DNA of 64,000 nucleotides from Actinophytocola sp050699935 (GCF_050699935.1 NZ_JBOHGB010000021.1:3338-67337), one strand, 5' to 3'. Positions 33,601-42,437 are shown, counted from the first letter of the stretch. The notes: generated by a model from the letters alone, not told the origin. Numbers and translations are program-made.

Positions 33601-33656
33601 GGTTCGTCCGTACACATTAGATCCGACCAGTACTTAGGAAAGATTAGGAGAGTTTC
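33601..33656 (+). promoter_or_regulatory. A+T-rich translation-initiation region of atpE
   Basis: About 31 of these 56 bases are A or T in a genome near 70% GC, ending in AGGAAAGATTAGGAGAG just before GTG 33657. E. coli atpE also has an A/U-rich enhancer that raises translation of the c subunit, which is needed in many copies per complex. A similar role is inferred. Confidence 0.45.
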
Positions 33657-33923
33657 GTGGCACAGGGAGCTGAACTCGGAGACGCGATCGCCACCGCGGG
33701 TGCCTACATCGGTGGTGGCCTCGCCCTCGCCGGCGGTGCCGCCGGTGCGTCGATCGGTGACGGCCTCGCCGGTAGCCAGCTGGTGGCCGGTGTCGCGCGG
33801 CAGCCGGAGGCACAGGGCCGCCTGTACACCCCGTTCTTCATGACCGTCGCGTTCGCCGAGGGAAACTACTTCATCAACGTCGCGTTCGCCGCCCTCCTCC
33901 TGTTCGTCTTCGCCGGCGCCTAA
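33657..33923 (+). CDS. atpE: ATP synthase Fo subunit c
   Basis: The rotor-ring proteolipid. The 88-aa hairpin has helix 1 (AIATAGAYIGGGLALAGGAAG), the polar loop GVARQPEAQGRL and helix 2 with the proton-carrying Glu68 in FAEGNYFINVAF. Wobble in this region determines sensitivity to diarylquinolines in mycobacteria; here the residue before Glu is Ala. GTG 33657 follows TTAGGAGAG. atpF begins immediately after the stop codon. Confidence 0.97.
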   Translation: MAQGAELGDAIATAGAYIGGGLALAGGAAGASIGDGLAGSQLVAGVARQPEAQGRLYTPFFMTVAFAEGNYFINVAFAALLLFVFAGA

Positions 33924-34421
33924 ATGCCTGCCACGAGCGCGCTCTTTCTGGCGCAGGAAGAGGAGAAACCGAACTTCCTGCTGCCGAATGCCACCATCAT
34001 CGTCGAATCGCTGATCTTCGCGATCGTGCTGTTCGTGATGTGGCGGTTCGTCGTGCCACCCGTTCGCAAGGCCATGGCGGACCGCCGCGAGATGGTGCAA
34101 CGGCAGGCCGACGAGAGCAAGAAGGCGGACGAGAAGTTCGCCGCTGCGGAGCAGCGGCACCGCGAGGCGCTGGCCGAGGCCCGGGCCGAGGCGGGCAAGA
34201 TCCGCGACACGGCGCGAGCCGAGGGCCAGAAGGTGCTCGACGAGCTGCGTGGGCAGGCCAGTGCCGAGGTGACGCGGCTGCGCCGCGCGGGCGACGAGCA
34301 GCTGGCGGCCCAGCGCGAGCAGGTCGTGCGCGACCTGGAGCCTCACGTGGCCGAGCTGTCGCGGACCCTGGCGAGCCGGATCGTCGGTGAGAACGTCGCT
34401 GCGGGTGGAAGGAAGCGCTGA
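33924..34421 (+). CDS. atpF: ATP synthase Fo subunit b
   Basis: Peripheral stalk linking subunit a to F1. The 165-aa protein has one N-terminal membrane segment (TIIVESLIFAIVLFVMWRFV), then a long charged coiled coil (KKADEKFAAAEQRHREALAE). It starts directly at the atpE stop and overlaps atpF' by one base (TGATG). The close similarity of FVVPPVRK in both b-type subunits shows they are paralogues. Confidence 0.94.
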   Translation: MPATSALFLAQEEEKPNFLLPNATIIVESLIFAIVLFVMWRFVVPPVRKAMADRREMVQRQADESKKADEKFAAAEQRHREALAEARAEAGKIRDTARAEGQKVLDELRGQASAEVTRLRRAGDEQLAAQREQVVRDLEPHVAELSRTLASRIVGENVAAGGRKR

Positions 34422-34948
34422 TGGCTGAGTGGATCGGTGAGTTCGTCGGCTTCCTGGTCGTCCTGTGGGTGCTCTGGCGGTTCGTCGTGCCGCCGGTGCG
34501 CAAGATCATGAAGGGCCAGCGGGAGACGGTCGGCAAGCAGGTCGAGGACGCCCAGAAGGCCACCGAGCGGCTGGCCGCCGCGGAGAAGCAGTACAGCGAG
34601 GCGCTCGCCGAGGCGCGCACCGAGGCGGCCAAGATCCGTGACGCGGCCCGCGCCGACGGGCAGCGCATCGTCGAGGAGATGCGGGCGGCGGCCGAGCGGG
34701 AGATCGAGCGGATCAGGCAGCGCGGCCAGGAGGATCTGGCCACCCAGCGCCAGCAGGTCATCCGCGAGCTGCGTACGCGCATCGGTCAGCTATCCGCCGA
34801 CGCGGCGGCCGACCTGGTCAACGCGCACCTGTCGCGCGACACCAAGCGCAAGGCGACCGTCGACCGGTTCCTCGACGAGCTCGAGGCCATGTCCGCGCCG
34901 GACGACACGGTCGGTGCCGCCGCGACCGCCACCAGGGGTGATGCGTGA
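34421..34948 (+). CDS. Second b-type subunit (b')
   Basis: A 175-aa paralogue of AtpF: membrane segment FVGFLVVLWVLWRFVVPPVRK, then a coiled coil, then LVNAHLSRDTKRKATVDRFLDELEAM. In mycobacteria this sequence is the N-terminal half of a single b-delta fusion protein (AtpH, about 446 aa), and RFLDELEAM is close to the fusion joint there. Here it ends with its own stop at 34946..34948, overlapping the delta start. So the stalk probably contains one b and one b' subunit. Confidence 0.88.
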   Translation: MAEWIGEFVGFLVVLWVLWRFVVPPVRKIMKGQRETVGKQVEDAQKATERLAAAEKQYSEALAEARTEAAKIRDAARADGQRIVEEMRAAAEREIERIRQRGQEDLATQRQQVIRELRTRIGQLSADAAADLVNAHLSRDTKRKATVDRFLDELEAMSAPDDTVGAAATATRGDA

Positions 34949-35772
34949 TGGTGATGCAGGCCGCGAGCAGGGAAGCGCTGGCCACCGCCACGCTGCGGCT
35001 GGACGAGCGGATCGAGGGCACCGCCGCCGAGGGCGTGCGGGACCTGTCGACCGAACTGTTCGAGATCGCCGGCGTACTGGTCCGGGAGCGGGCGCTGCGG
35101 CGGCTGCTCGCCGACCCGGCGACCGCGCGGGCCGATCGGACCCGGTTGGCCGACACGGTGTTCGGCGGCAAGGTCTCCGGCGCCGCGCTGGAGACGTTCA
35201 CCGGGCTGGCGACGGCCAGGTGGTCGCGGTCGATCGACCTGGTCGACGCGACCGAGGTGCTCGCCAGGCACGCGATGCTGGCGGTGGCCGCGCAGGACGG
35301 CTCGCTCGAGGACGTGGAGGACGAGCTGTTCCGGTTCGCCCGGGTCCTCGACTCCGAGACCCGGCTGCGGGAGCTGCTGGTCGACGACGCCCAGCCGGCC
35401 GACCGCCGCCTCGAGCTGCTCGACGGGCTGGTGGGCGGCAAGGTCCGGCCGGTCACACTGGCGCTGCTGCGGCAGTCGGTGCGGCTGCCGCGGGGTCGCT
35501 CGCTGGAGGCCGTGGTCAACGACCTGGCCGAGCTCGCCGCGGCGCGCCGGGAGCGATCGGTCGCGCGGGTCACCGCCGCCGTCCCGCTGACGGCCGCGCA
35601 GGAGCGGCGGCTCACCGACGCCCTGTCGAGGATGTACGGCCGGGCCGTCTCGGTGCAGGTGGAGCTCGACCCGGATCAGCTGGGCGGGCTCGTCATCCGG
35701 GTCGGTGACGAAGTGATCGACGGCAGCGTCGCGACGCGGCTCGCGCGGGCCCGGCAGGAGCTGTCCGGCTGA
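34948..35772 (+). CDS. atpH: ATP synthase F1 subunit delta (separate from b')
   Basis: Joins the peripheral stalk to the top of F1. The 274-aa protein is longer than E. coli delta (177 aa) and matches the C-terminal part of the mycobacterial b-delta fusion, beginning MVMQAASREAL and containing VEDELFRFARVLDSETRLRE and the C-terminal delta motif LGGLVIRVGDEVIDGSVATRL. ATG 34948 shares one base with the b' stop; GTG 34945 would overlap by four. Confidence 0.93.
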   Translation: MVMQAASREALATATLRLDERIEGTAAEGVRDLSTELFEIAGVLVRERALRRLLADPATARADRTRLADTVFGGKVSGAALETFTGLATARWSRSIDLVDATEVLARHAMLAVAAQDGSLEDVEDELFRFARVLDSETRLRELLVDDAQPADRRLELLDGLVGGKVRPVTLALLRQSVRLPRGRSLEAVVNDLAELAAARRERSVARVTAAVPLTAAQERRLTDALSRMYGRAVSVQVELDPDQLGGLVIRVGDEVIDGSVATRLARARQELSG

Positions 35773-35835
35773 GTGCGGGTGCACTCCAGCCCCAAGAACC
35801 AAGTTGAGCAATCAGAGAGCAGGGACCAGAGAGCC

Positions 35836-37482
35836 ATGGCGGAGCTGACGATCTCCTCAGACGAGATCCGGAGCGCGATCGAAAACTACGTCTCCACCTT
35901 CTCGCCCGAGACCTCGCGCGAGGAGGTGGGCACCGTCACCCTGGCCGGGGACGGCATTGCCCGGGTCGAGGGCCTTCCATCGGCCGTCACCAGTGAGTTG
36001 CTCGAGTTCGAGGGCGGGGTGCTGGGCGTCGCGCAGAACCTCGACGTCCACGAGATCGGCGCGGTCATCCTCGGTAACTTCGAGAAGATCGAGGAGGGCC
36101 AGTCGGTCAAGCGGACCGGCCGGGTCCTCTCGGTGCCGGTGGGCGACGCCTTCCTCGGCCGCGTGGTGAACCCGCTCGGCGAGCCGGTGGACGGCCTCGG
36201 CGAGATCGCGGCCGACGAGCGCCGCGCACTCGAGCTGCAGGCGCCGAGCGTGATCAACCGGCAGCCGGTGAAGGAGCCGCTGCAGACCGGCATCAAGGCG
36301 ATCGACTCGCAGACGCCGATCGGCCGCGGCCAGCGCCAGCTGATCATCGGTGACCGCAAGACCGGCAAGACCGCGGTCTGCGTCGACACGATCATGAACC
36401 AGAAGGAGAACTGGGAGTCCGGCGACGAGAAGCTGCAGGTGCGCTGCATCTACGTCGCGATCGGCCAGAAGGGCTCCACCATCGCCGGTGTCCGCCAGGC
36501 GCTCGACGACGCCGGCGCGCTCGAGTACACGACGATCATCGCGGCGCCCGCGTCGGACTCGGCCGGCTTCAAGTGGCTCGCTCCCTACACCGGCTCGGCG
36601 CTGGGCCAGTACTGGATGTATCAGGGCAAGCACGTCCTGATCGTGTTCGACGACCTCACCAAGCAGGCCGAGGCCTACCGCGCGATCTCGCTGCTGCTGC
36701 GTCGCCCGCCGGGCCGCGAGGCGTTCCCCGGCGACGTGTTCTACCTGCACTCCCGCCTGCTGGAGCGCTGCGCGAAGCTGTCCGACGAGCTGGGCGGCGG
36801 CTCGATGACCGGCCTGCCGATCATCGAGACCAAGGCCAACGACGTGTCGGCCTACATCCCGACCAACGTCATCTCGATCACCGACGGCCAGTGCTTCCTG
36901 GAGACTGACCTGTTCAACCAGGGCGTCCGTCCGGCGATCAACGTCGGCATCTCGGTCTCCCGGGTGGGTGGTGCCGCGCAGATCAAGGCCATGCGCAAGG
37001 TGGCCGGCTCGCTGCGGCTGGACCTGTCCCAGTTCCGCGAGCTGGAGGCGTTCTCCGCGTTCGCCTCCGACCTCGACGCCGCGTCCCGCGCGCAGCTCGA
37101 CCGCGGCGAGCGGCTGGTCGAGGTCCTCAAGCAGCCGCAGTACTCGCCGCTGCCGGCCGAGGAGCAGGTGGTGGCCATCTACGCCGGCACCCGGGGCCAC
37201 CTCGACACGGTCCCGGTCGGCGACGTGCGCCGGTTCGAGACCGAGCTGCTCGAGCACGTGCGTCACCACGAGGCCGGCGTGCTCGCGGAGATCCGCGACA
37301 CCAAGGACCTCTCCGACGACAACGAGGAGCGCCTGGTCAAGGCCATCAACGACGTCAAGCAGCAGTTCACCGCGTCCGACGGCAGCTCGGTGGTCAACGA
37401 GCCGGAGGCCGAGGCGCTGGACGAGAGCGAGATCGGCCGCGAGTCGGTCAAGGTCCGGCGCGCCGCACCGGCGCGGAAGTGA
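35836..37482 (+). CDS. atpA: ATP synthase F1 subunit alpha
   Basis: Non-catalytic nucleotide-binding subunit of the F1 head. The 548-aa protein has the beta-barrel N-terminus, P-loop GDRKTGKTAV, the alpha signature and the DELSEED-equivalent C-terminal helices. ATG 35836 was preferred over GTG 35773 because MAELTISSDEIRSAIENYV matches the family start; the ribosome binding site is weak for both. The tail (residues about 515-548) is acidic then basic, as in related actinobacteria. Confidence 0.97.
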   Translation: MAELTISSDEIRSAIENYVSTFSPETSREEVGTVTLAGDGIARVEGLPSAVTSELLEFEGGVLGVAQNLDVHEIGAVILGNFEKIEEGQSVKRTGRVLSVPVGDAFLGRVVNPLGEPVDGLGEIAADERRALELQAPSVINRQPVKEPLQTGIKAIDSQTPIGRGQRQLIIGDRKTGKTAVCVDTIMNQKENWESGDEKLQVRCIYVAIGQKGSTIAGVRQALDDAGALEYTTIIAAPASDSAGFKWLAPYTGSALGQYWMYQGKHVLIVFDDLTKQAEAYRAISLLLRRPPGREAFPGDVFYLHSRLLERCAKLSDELGGGSMTGLPIIETKANDVSAYIPTNVISITDGQCFLETDLFNQGVRPAINVGISVSRVGGAAQIKAMRKVAGSLRLDLSQFRELEAFSAFASDLDAASRAQLDRGERLVEVLKQPQYSPLPAEEQVVAIYAGTRGHLDTVPVGDVRRFETELLEHVRHHEAGVLAEIRDTKDLSDDNEERLVKAINDVKQQFTASDGSSVVNEPEAEALDESEIGRESVKVRRAAPARK

Positions 37483-37494
37483 CCGGGTAGACCC

Positions 37495-38445
37495 ATGGCT
37501 GCACAGGTACGCATCCTTCGTCGGCGGATCCGCGCGACCCAGTCGATGAGGAAGATCACCAAGGCGCAGGAGCTGATCGCCACCTCGCGCATCGCCAAGG
37601 CACAGGCGCGGGTGGAGTCGGCACGGCCGTACACCGACGGGATCATCGGTGTGGTCTCCGCGCTGGCCGAGACCGCCGCGCTGGATCACCCGCTGCTGGT
37701 CGAGCGGGAGAACCGCGACCTGGCCGCGGTGCTGGTGGTGACCAGCGACCGGGGACTGTGTGGCGGCTACAACGCCAACGTGCTGCGCAGGGCGGAGGAG
37801 CTGATGACCCTGCTGCGCGAGCAGGGCAAGGAGCCGCTGCTGTACGTCATCGGCCGCAAGGGCCTCAGCTACTACAAGTTCCGCCAGCGCGCGATCGCCG
37901 GCTCGTGGACCGGTTTCTCCGAGCAGCCGAACTACCCGGCCGCCGCGGAGGCGGCGCGGACGCTGGTTTCCGCGTTCCTCGCCGGCACCGAGTACGCCGA
38001 GGACGAGTCGGCTCCGCTGGGCACCGGCGAGGGTGGTGAGCCGCTCAACGCGGACGAGATCCACATCGTCTACACCGAGTTCGCCAGCATGCTCACCCAG
38101 ACCGCGGTGGCGCACCGGCTGGCGCCGATCGAGGTCGAGTACGGCGCGGAGGACGTCGGCCCGACGCCCTCGTACGAGTTCGAGCCGGATCCGGAGGAGC
38201 TGTTCGGGTCGCTGCTGCCGCGGTACCTGTCCGCCCGGGTGTGGGCGGCGCTGCTGGAGGCGGCGGCCTCGGAGTCCGCGTCCCGGCGGCGTGCGATGAA
38301 GGCCGCCACGGACAACGCGAACGACCTCATCCGGGACCTGACCCTCGAAGCCAACCGGGCCCGCCAGGCCCAGATCACCCAGGAGATCAGCGAGATCGTC
38401 GGGGGCGTTGACGCGCTCGCGGCCGCCGCAGGAAGTGATGACTGA
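37495..38445 (+). CDS. atpG: ATP synthase F1 subunit gamma
   Basis: Central rotor shaft. The 316-aa protein has the N-terminal coiled coil MAAQVRILRRRIRATQSMRK, the Rossmann-like middle with TSDRGLCGGYNANV and the C-terminal helix ending ITQEISEIVGG. It carries an extra acidic loop (about residues 165-185: EYAEDESAPLGTGEGGEP), related to the gamma insertion that helps suppress ATP hydrolysis in mycobacteria. It starts 12 bases after atpA. Confidence 0.95.
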   Translation: MAAQVRILRRRIRATQSMRKITKAQELIATSRIAKAQARVESARPYTDGIIGVVSALAETAALDHPLLVERENRDLAAVLVVTSDRGLCGGYNANVLRRAEELMTLLREQGKEPLLYVIGRKGLSYYKFRQRAIAGSWTGFSEQPNYPAAAEAARTLVSAFLAGTEYAEDESAPLGTGEGGEPLNADEIHIVYTEFASMLTQTAVAHRLAPIEVEYGAEDVGPTPSYEFEPDPEELFGSLLPRYLSARVWAALLEAAASESASRRRAMKAATDNANDLIRDLTLEANRARQAQITQEISEIVGGVDALAAAAGSDD

Positions 38446-38448
38446 CCT

Positions 38449-39891
38449 ATGACTGCCACTGTTTCCTCGCCAACGTCCGCATCGACGACCGACGGTCGCG
38501 TGCTGCGGATCACCGGGCCGGTCGTCGATGTCGAGTTCCCCCGCGACGCGATGCCGGAGCTGTTCACCGCACTGCACGCCGAGGTCGAGTTCGAGGACCT
38601 GTCCAAGACGCTGACCCTCGAGGTCGCCCAGCACATCGGCGACAACGTCGTGCGCACGATCTCCATGCAGCCCACCGACGGCCTGGTGCGCGGCAAGGAC
38701 GTCGTCAACACCGGCCGGCCGATCTCCGTGCCGATCGGCGACGAGGTCAAGGGCCACGTGTTCAACGCGCTCGGCCACTGCCTCGACGAGCCCGGCTACG
38801 GCGAGAACCTCGAGCACTGGGGCATCCACCGTCCGGCGCCGGCGTTCGACCAGCTCGAGGGCCGCACCGAGATGCTCGAGACCGGTCTGAAGGTCGTCGA
38901 CCTGCTCACCCCGTACGTGCGTGGTGGCAAGATCGGCCTGTTCGGCGGCGCGGGCGTGGGCAAGACGGTGCTCATCCAGGAGATGATCAACCGCATCGCC
39001 CGCAACTTCGGTGGTACCTCGGTGTTCGCCGGCGTCGGTGAGCGCACCCGTGAGGGCAACGACCTGTGGCTGGAGCTGCAGGAGGCGAACGTCCTCAAGG
39101 ACACCGCGCTGGTGTTCGGTCAGATGGACGAGCCGCCGGGCACCCGCATGCGGGTCGCGCTGTCCGCGCTGACGATGGCGGAGTGGTTCCGCGACGTGAA
39201 GAACGTCGACGTGCTGCTGTTCATCGACAACATCTTCCGGTTCACCCAGGCCGGCTCCGAGGTCTCCACGCTGCTCGGCCGCATGCCGTCCGCGGTGGGC
39301 TACCAGCCGACGCTGGCCGACGAGATGGGTGAGCTGCAGGAGCGGATCACCTCGACCAAGGGCCGGTCGATCACCTCGATGCAGGCGATCTACGTGCCCG
39401 CGGACGACTACACCGACCCCGCGCCGGCCACCACGTTCGCCCACCTGGACGCCACCACCGAGCTCTCCCGGGCAGTGTTCTCCAAGGGCATCTTCCCGGC
39501 GGTGGACCCGCTGGCCTCGAGCTCGACCATCCTCGACCCGGCGATCGTCGGCGAGGAGCACTATCGGGTCGCGCAGGAGGTCATCCGGATCCTGCAGCGC
39601 TACCAGGACCTGCAGGACATCATCGCCATCCTCGGCATCGACGAGCTGTCCGAAGAGGACAAGCAGCTGGTCGGCCGGGCGCGGCGGATCGAGCGGTTCC
39701 TGTCGCAGAACATGATGGCGGCCGAGCAGTTCACCGGGCAGCCGGGCTCGACCGTGCCGCTCAAGGAGACCATCGAGGCGTTCGACAAGCTCACCAAGGG
39801 CGACTTCGACCACATGCCGGAGCAGGCGTTCTTCCTGATCGGTGGCCTCGAGGACCTGGAGCGCAAGTACAACGAGATCACCAAGAAGTGA
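38449..39891 (+). CDS. atpD: ATP synthase F1 subunit beta
   Basis: Catalytic subunit. The 480-aa protein has P-loop GGAGVGKTVLIQ, the catalytic Glu in GVGERTREGNDLWLE, Walker B VLLFIDNIFRFTQAGSEVS and the C-terminal DELSEEDK motif, which matches the canonical DELSEED lever. ATG 38449 follows atpG by 3 bases. Confidence 0.98.
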   Translation: MTATVSSPTSASTTDGRVLRITGPVVDVEFPRDAMPELFTALHAEVEFEDLSKTLTLEVAQHIGDNVVRTISMQPTDGLVRGKDVVNTGRPISVPIGDEVKGHVFNALGHCLDEPGYGENLEHWGIHRPAPAFDQLEGRTEMLETGLKVVDLLTPYVRGGKIGLFGGAGVGKTVLIQEMINRIARNFGGTSVFAGVGERTREGNDLWLELQEANVLKDTALVFGQMDEPPGTRMRVALSALTMAEWFRDVKNVDVLLFIDNIFRFTQAGSEVSTLLGRMPSAVGYQPTLADEMGELQERITSTKGRSITSMQAIYVPADDYTDPAPATTFAHLDATTELSRAVFSKGIFPAVDPLASSSTILDPAIVGEEHYRVAQEVIRILQRYQDLQDIIAILGIDELSEEDKQLVGRARRIERFLSQNMMAAEQFTGQPGSTVPLKETIEAFDKLTKGDFDHMPEQAFFLIGGLEDLERKYNEITKK

Positions 39892-39933
39892 CGCCGGACG
39901 GTATCGACCACCGCACCGAACGAGGAGACTCAC

Positions 39934-40302
39934 GTGGCTGACATGCGCGTCGAGCTGGTGGCGCCGGACCGGCTGCTCTGGTCCGGGCAGGCCACGTTCG
40001 TGTTCGCCCGGACCACCGCGGGCGAGATCGGCATCATGCCGCGGCACGTCCCGCTGGTCGCCGAGATCGTCGAGGGCGAGATGGTCCGGATCGACACGGT
40101 GGACGGTGAAGAGTTCCACGCCGCCGTCCACGGTGGCTTCCTCTCGGTCACCGAGGAGGGCGTGGCGATCCTGGCCGAGGGGGCCGAGCCCGCCGAGGAG
40201 ATCGACGTCGACCAGGCGCAGCGCGACTTCCAGAGTGACGACGAGGAACTGCGGAGGAAGGCCCGGGCGCGACTGCGCGCGATGGGTCACTCGCCGGTCT
40301 GA
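39934..40302 (+). CDS. atpC: ATP synthase F1 subunit epsilon
   Basis: Rotor subunit that also regulates hydrolysis. The 122-aa protein has the beta-sandwich domain (MADMRVELVAPDRLLWSGQA, GEIGIMPRHVPLVAEI) and a short C-terminal helical part (AQRDFQSDDEELRRKARARLRA), the truncated form usual in actinobacteria. GTG 39934 follows CGAGGAGA. It is the last gene of the operon. Confidence 0.96.
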   Translation: MADMRVELVAPDRLLWSGQATFVFARTTAGEIGIMPRHVPLVAEIVEGEMVRIDTVDGEEFHAAVHGGFLSVTEEGVAILAEGAEPAEEIDVDQAQRDFQSDDEELRRKARARLRAMGHSPV

Positions 40303-40315
40303 CCGGCCTTCATCC

Positions 40316-40354
40316 ACGAGCGACGCCCCTGGCAATGGCCGGGGCGTCGCTCGT
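40316..40354 (+). terminator. Intrinsic-type terminator after atpC
   Basis: Perfect 14-bp stem (ACGAGCGACGCCCC at 40316..40329, GGGGCGTCGCTCGT at 40341..40354) with an 11-base loop, followed by the T-rich TGTGTCTACTT. This is the strongest terminator in the window. Confidence 0.85.
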
Positions 40355-40488
40355 TGTGTCTACTTCGGACAACGAGCCTGGGTGACTGGTCTCACCCAGA
40401 TGAAAATCGGCCTGAGTGGTGACGTCGTCTCCAGACCAATTACACTGCGAAAGCCTCGGATCGATGCTCCGGACAAGGGAGGTACGGC

Positions 40489-40593
40489 GTGGCCGACATG
40501 TCTCTCCAGCTGACCGTGGTCGCGCCGAGTGGACGGATGAGCTTGTGTGCCAGAGTGATCCGCCGGCCCCGCGCCGCAGGGCAGATGGACTGA
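40489..40593 (+). CDS. Mini-ORF resembling the AtpC N-terminus
   Basis: A 34-aa frame starting MADMSLQLTVVAPSGR, close to atpC's MADMRVELVAPDRL. GGGAGG precedes GTG 40489 by 7 bases, a better ribosome binding site than many real genes here. After about 16 residues the similarity ends and the tail is basic (VIRRPRAAGQ). It may be a partial duplication of atpC that acquired a stop, or a real small protein ahead of the DUF2550 gene. Confidence 0.4.
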   Translation: MADMSLQLTVVAPSGRMSLCARVIRRPRAAGQMD

Positions 40594-40620
40594 GGTCGGC
40601 GGGACGGGCAGGGACGGGCC

Positions 40621-41064
40621 GTGGACATCACCGTGATAACCGGAGCGGTCCTCTTCCTGGTCCTCGTCGTGCTGGGGTGGCTCACGGTGCGCAGGCTGCG
40701 CGCGCTGCGTTCGGGTGGCGTGCACACCGCGCTCCGCACCAGGCTGGACCCGTCGGGCAAGGGGTGGCACCTCGGGGTCGGCCGCTATCAGGGCGATGAG
40801 TTCGTCTGGTTCCGCGTGCTCAGTCTCCGGCTGGGCCCGGACCGCGTGATCCACCGCAGCGGCCTGGAGATCGCCGACCGCCGCGACCCGTCCGGCACCG
40901 AGCTGTACGGCATGCCGCCGGGCTCGCGAGTGCTCCGCTTCTCCGACCTACATGCCTCGGCCGGCGAACCGGAGATCGAGATCGCCATGAGCCCGGACGC
41001 GCTCACGGGTTTCCTGTCCTGGCTCGAGTCCGCCCCGCCCGGCCGCCTCCCATGGGCGTCCTAG
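40621..41064 (+). CDS. DUF2550 membrane protein
   Basis: A 147-aa protein with one N-terminal membrane segment (VITGAVLFLVLVVLGWLTV) followed by a basic region and a soluble domain (WHLGVGRYQGDEFVWFRVLSL, LEIADRRDPSG). DUF2550 genes follow atpC throughout actinobacteria, and position supports the assignment. Function unknown. GTG 40621 is the chosen start. Convergent with the dioxygenase-like gene. Confidence 0.85.
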   Translation: MDITVITGAVLFLVLVVLGWLTVRRLRALRSGGVHTALRTRLDPSGKGWHLGVGRYQGDEFVWFRVLSLRLGPDRVIHRSGLEIADRRDPSGTELYGMPPGSRVLRFSDLHASAGEPEIEIAMSPDALTGFLSWLESAPPGRLPWAS

Positions 41065-41071
41065 GCACGGG

Positions 41072-41860
41072 CTAGACCGGAACGGTCAGCGTCGCGGCGT
41101 ATCCGTTGGTGGCGTCGCCGGTCACGTCGGCCAGTTGGGTGTCCCACCCGTCGCTGAACACGCCGTCGCTCTCCAGCGAGGTCCGCGCCAGGTTCGCGAC
41201 GCTCTGTTCGTAGCCGTCGGTGGCGTAGACGGCCTCGCACGCGTCCTGGGGGAGCGCGAGCTGCGAGGTGACGAGCCGCGTGCCGGCCGATGTCGCGTCG
41301 GCCAGGGCGGGGTAGACCTCGAAGTGGACGTGCGGCCACCGGCCCGCGTACGCCGCCGGGAAGATGCTGGTGAACGCCAGCGCGCCGGCGCCGTCGGCCT
41401 CTTGCACGCCGCGCAGGTAGTTCTTCTCCTCGGCGCCCGGGGAGTACAGCGAGTAGGCCCCGCCACGGTCGCAGTGCCACGCGTACACCGCCACGCCGGG
41501 CAGCGGGTCGCCGGTGTCGGCCTCGACGACGGTCAGCTCGATGCGCAGCGGCACGCCGTCGGCGGTCCCGCTCGCGGAGCCGAAGCTTGGGCGGATGTCG
41601 GCGCGGACGATGCCGCTCTCGGTGAGCACGTTGGGCCCGTTGGAGCCGTCGCCGGGGAAGGGGCCGGCGGTCTCCTCGCGGATCTCCTCGAGCCGGCCGC
41701 CGGTCGCATCCGTGCCCTCCGTCGTGGGAGGCGGGGTCGGGTCCGTGCTGCCGCAGCCGGCGAGGGCCGCGAGCCCCGCGCCGCCGAGCAGGGTCAGGGC
41801 CGCGCGTCTGTCGAGCAGCGTCGCGAGGTCGAACTGGAGGCCCCGGTCGAGGGCGTGCAT
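41072..41860 (-). CDS. Exported intradiol-dioxygenase-like lipoprotein
   Basis: A 262-aa protein with a twin-Arg signal and lipobox (RRAALTLLGGAGLAALAGCGS). The mature domain resembles intradiol ring-cleaving dioxygenases: a Tyr ligand candidate in AYSLYSPG and the HVHFEVY pair of His ligands for ferric iron in RWPHVHFEVYP. Surface-attached members of this family are known in streptomycetes and may act on aromatic compounds outside the cell. It ends the minus-strand run from 44120 and lies 4 bases from the PduO gene. Confidence 0.8.
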   Translation of the reverse strand: MHALDRGLQFDLATLLDRRAALTLLGGAGLAALAGCGSTDPTPPPTTEGTDATGGRLEEIREETAGPFPGDGSNGPNVLTESGIVRADIRPSFGSASGTADGVPLRIELTVVEADTGDPLPGVAVYAWHCDRGGAYSLYSPGAEEKNYLRGVQEADGAGALAFTSIFPAAYAGRWPHVHFEVYPALADATSAGTRLVTSQLALPQDACEAVYATDGYEQSVANLARTSLESDGVFSDGWDTQLADVTGDATNGYAATLTVPV

Positions 41861-41864
41861 CGGC

Positions 41865-42437
41865 TCAGCGACCGCCGCCCGGGGCCCAGAGCACGTCGCC
41901 GCCCGGGTTCGCCACCCGGGACAGGACGAACAGCAGGTCGGAGAGCCGGTTGAGGTACTTTGCGGCGAGCGTGTTGGTGCGCTCGGCGTCGGTCTCGACG
42001 AGCCGCCACGCGCTGCGCTCGGCGCGCCGGGTGACCGTGCGGGCGACGTGCAGCAGCGCCGCGCCCGCGGTACCGCCGGGCAGGATGAACGAGTTCAGCT
42101 TCGGCACCCGGGCGTTGAAGTCGTCGCACCAGCCCTCGAGCCGCTCGACGTAGGGCTCGGTGATACGCAGCGGCGGGTACTTCGGGTCCGCCACCACCGG
42201 CGCGCACAGGTCGGCGCCGACGTCGAAGAGGTCGTTCTGGACGGCGCGCAGCACGTCGGCGATCTCGTCGGTGAGCCCGCCCATGGCGACCGCGACGCCG
42301 ATCGCCGCGTTCGCCTCGTCCACGTCGGCGTACGCGGCCAGGCGTGCGTCGGTCTTGGGCACCCGGCGCCCGTCACCGAGCGCGGTGGTGCCGTCGTCGC
42401 CGACCTTCGTGTACACGCGAGTGATGTGAACGGCCAT
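41865..42437 (-). CDS. Cob(I)alamin adenosyltransferase, PduO type
   Basis: Transfers the adenosyl group of ATP to cob(I)alamin to make adenosylcobalamin. The 190-aa helical protein starts MAVHITRVYTKVGDDGTTALGDG (the ATP-binding TKxGDxG motif) and contains the signature TVTRRAERSAW and YLNRLSDLLFVLSR. In this window its product would serve the MeaA-type mutase at 49648. Same strand as its neighbours. Confidence 0.92.
   Translation of the reverse strand: MAVHITRVYTKVGDDGTTALGDGRRVPKTDARLAAYADVDEANAAIGVAVAMGGLTDEIADVLRAVQNDLFDVGADLCAPVVADPKYPPLRITEPYVERLEGWCDDFNARVPKLNSFILPGGTAGAALLHVARTVTRRAERSAWRLVETDAERTNTLAAKYLNRLSDLLFVLSRVANPGGDVLWAPGGGR

Noticed and set aside
35857..40335. A 1492-codon open frame on the minus strand opposite atpA-atpG-atpD-atpC
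   Set aside because: It is the antisense shadow of four clearly identified plus-strand genes in high-GC DNA; the composition is His/Arg/Val-rich with no recognisable motif.
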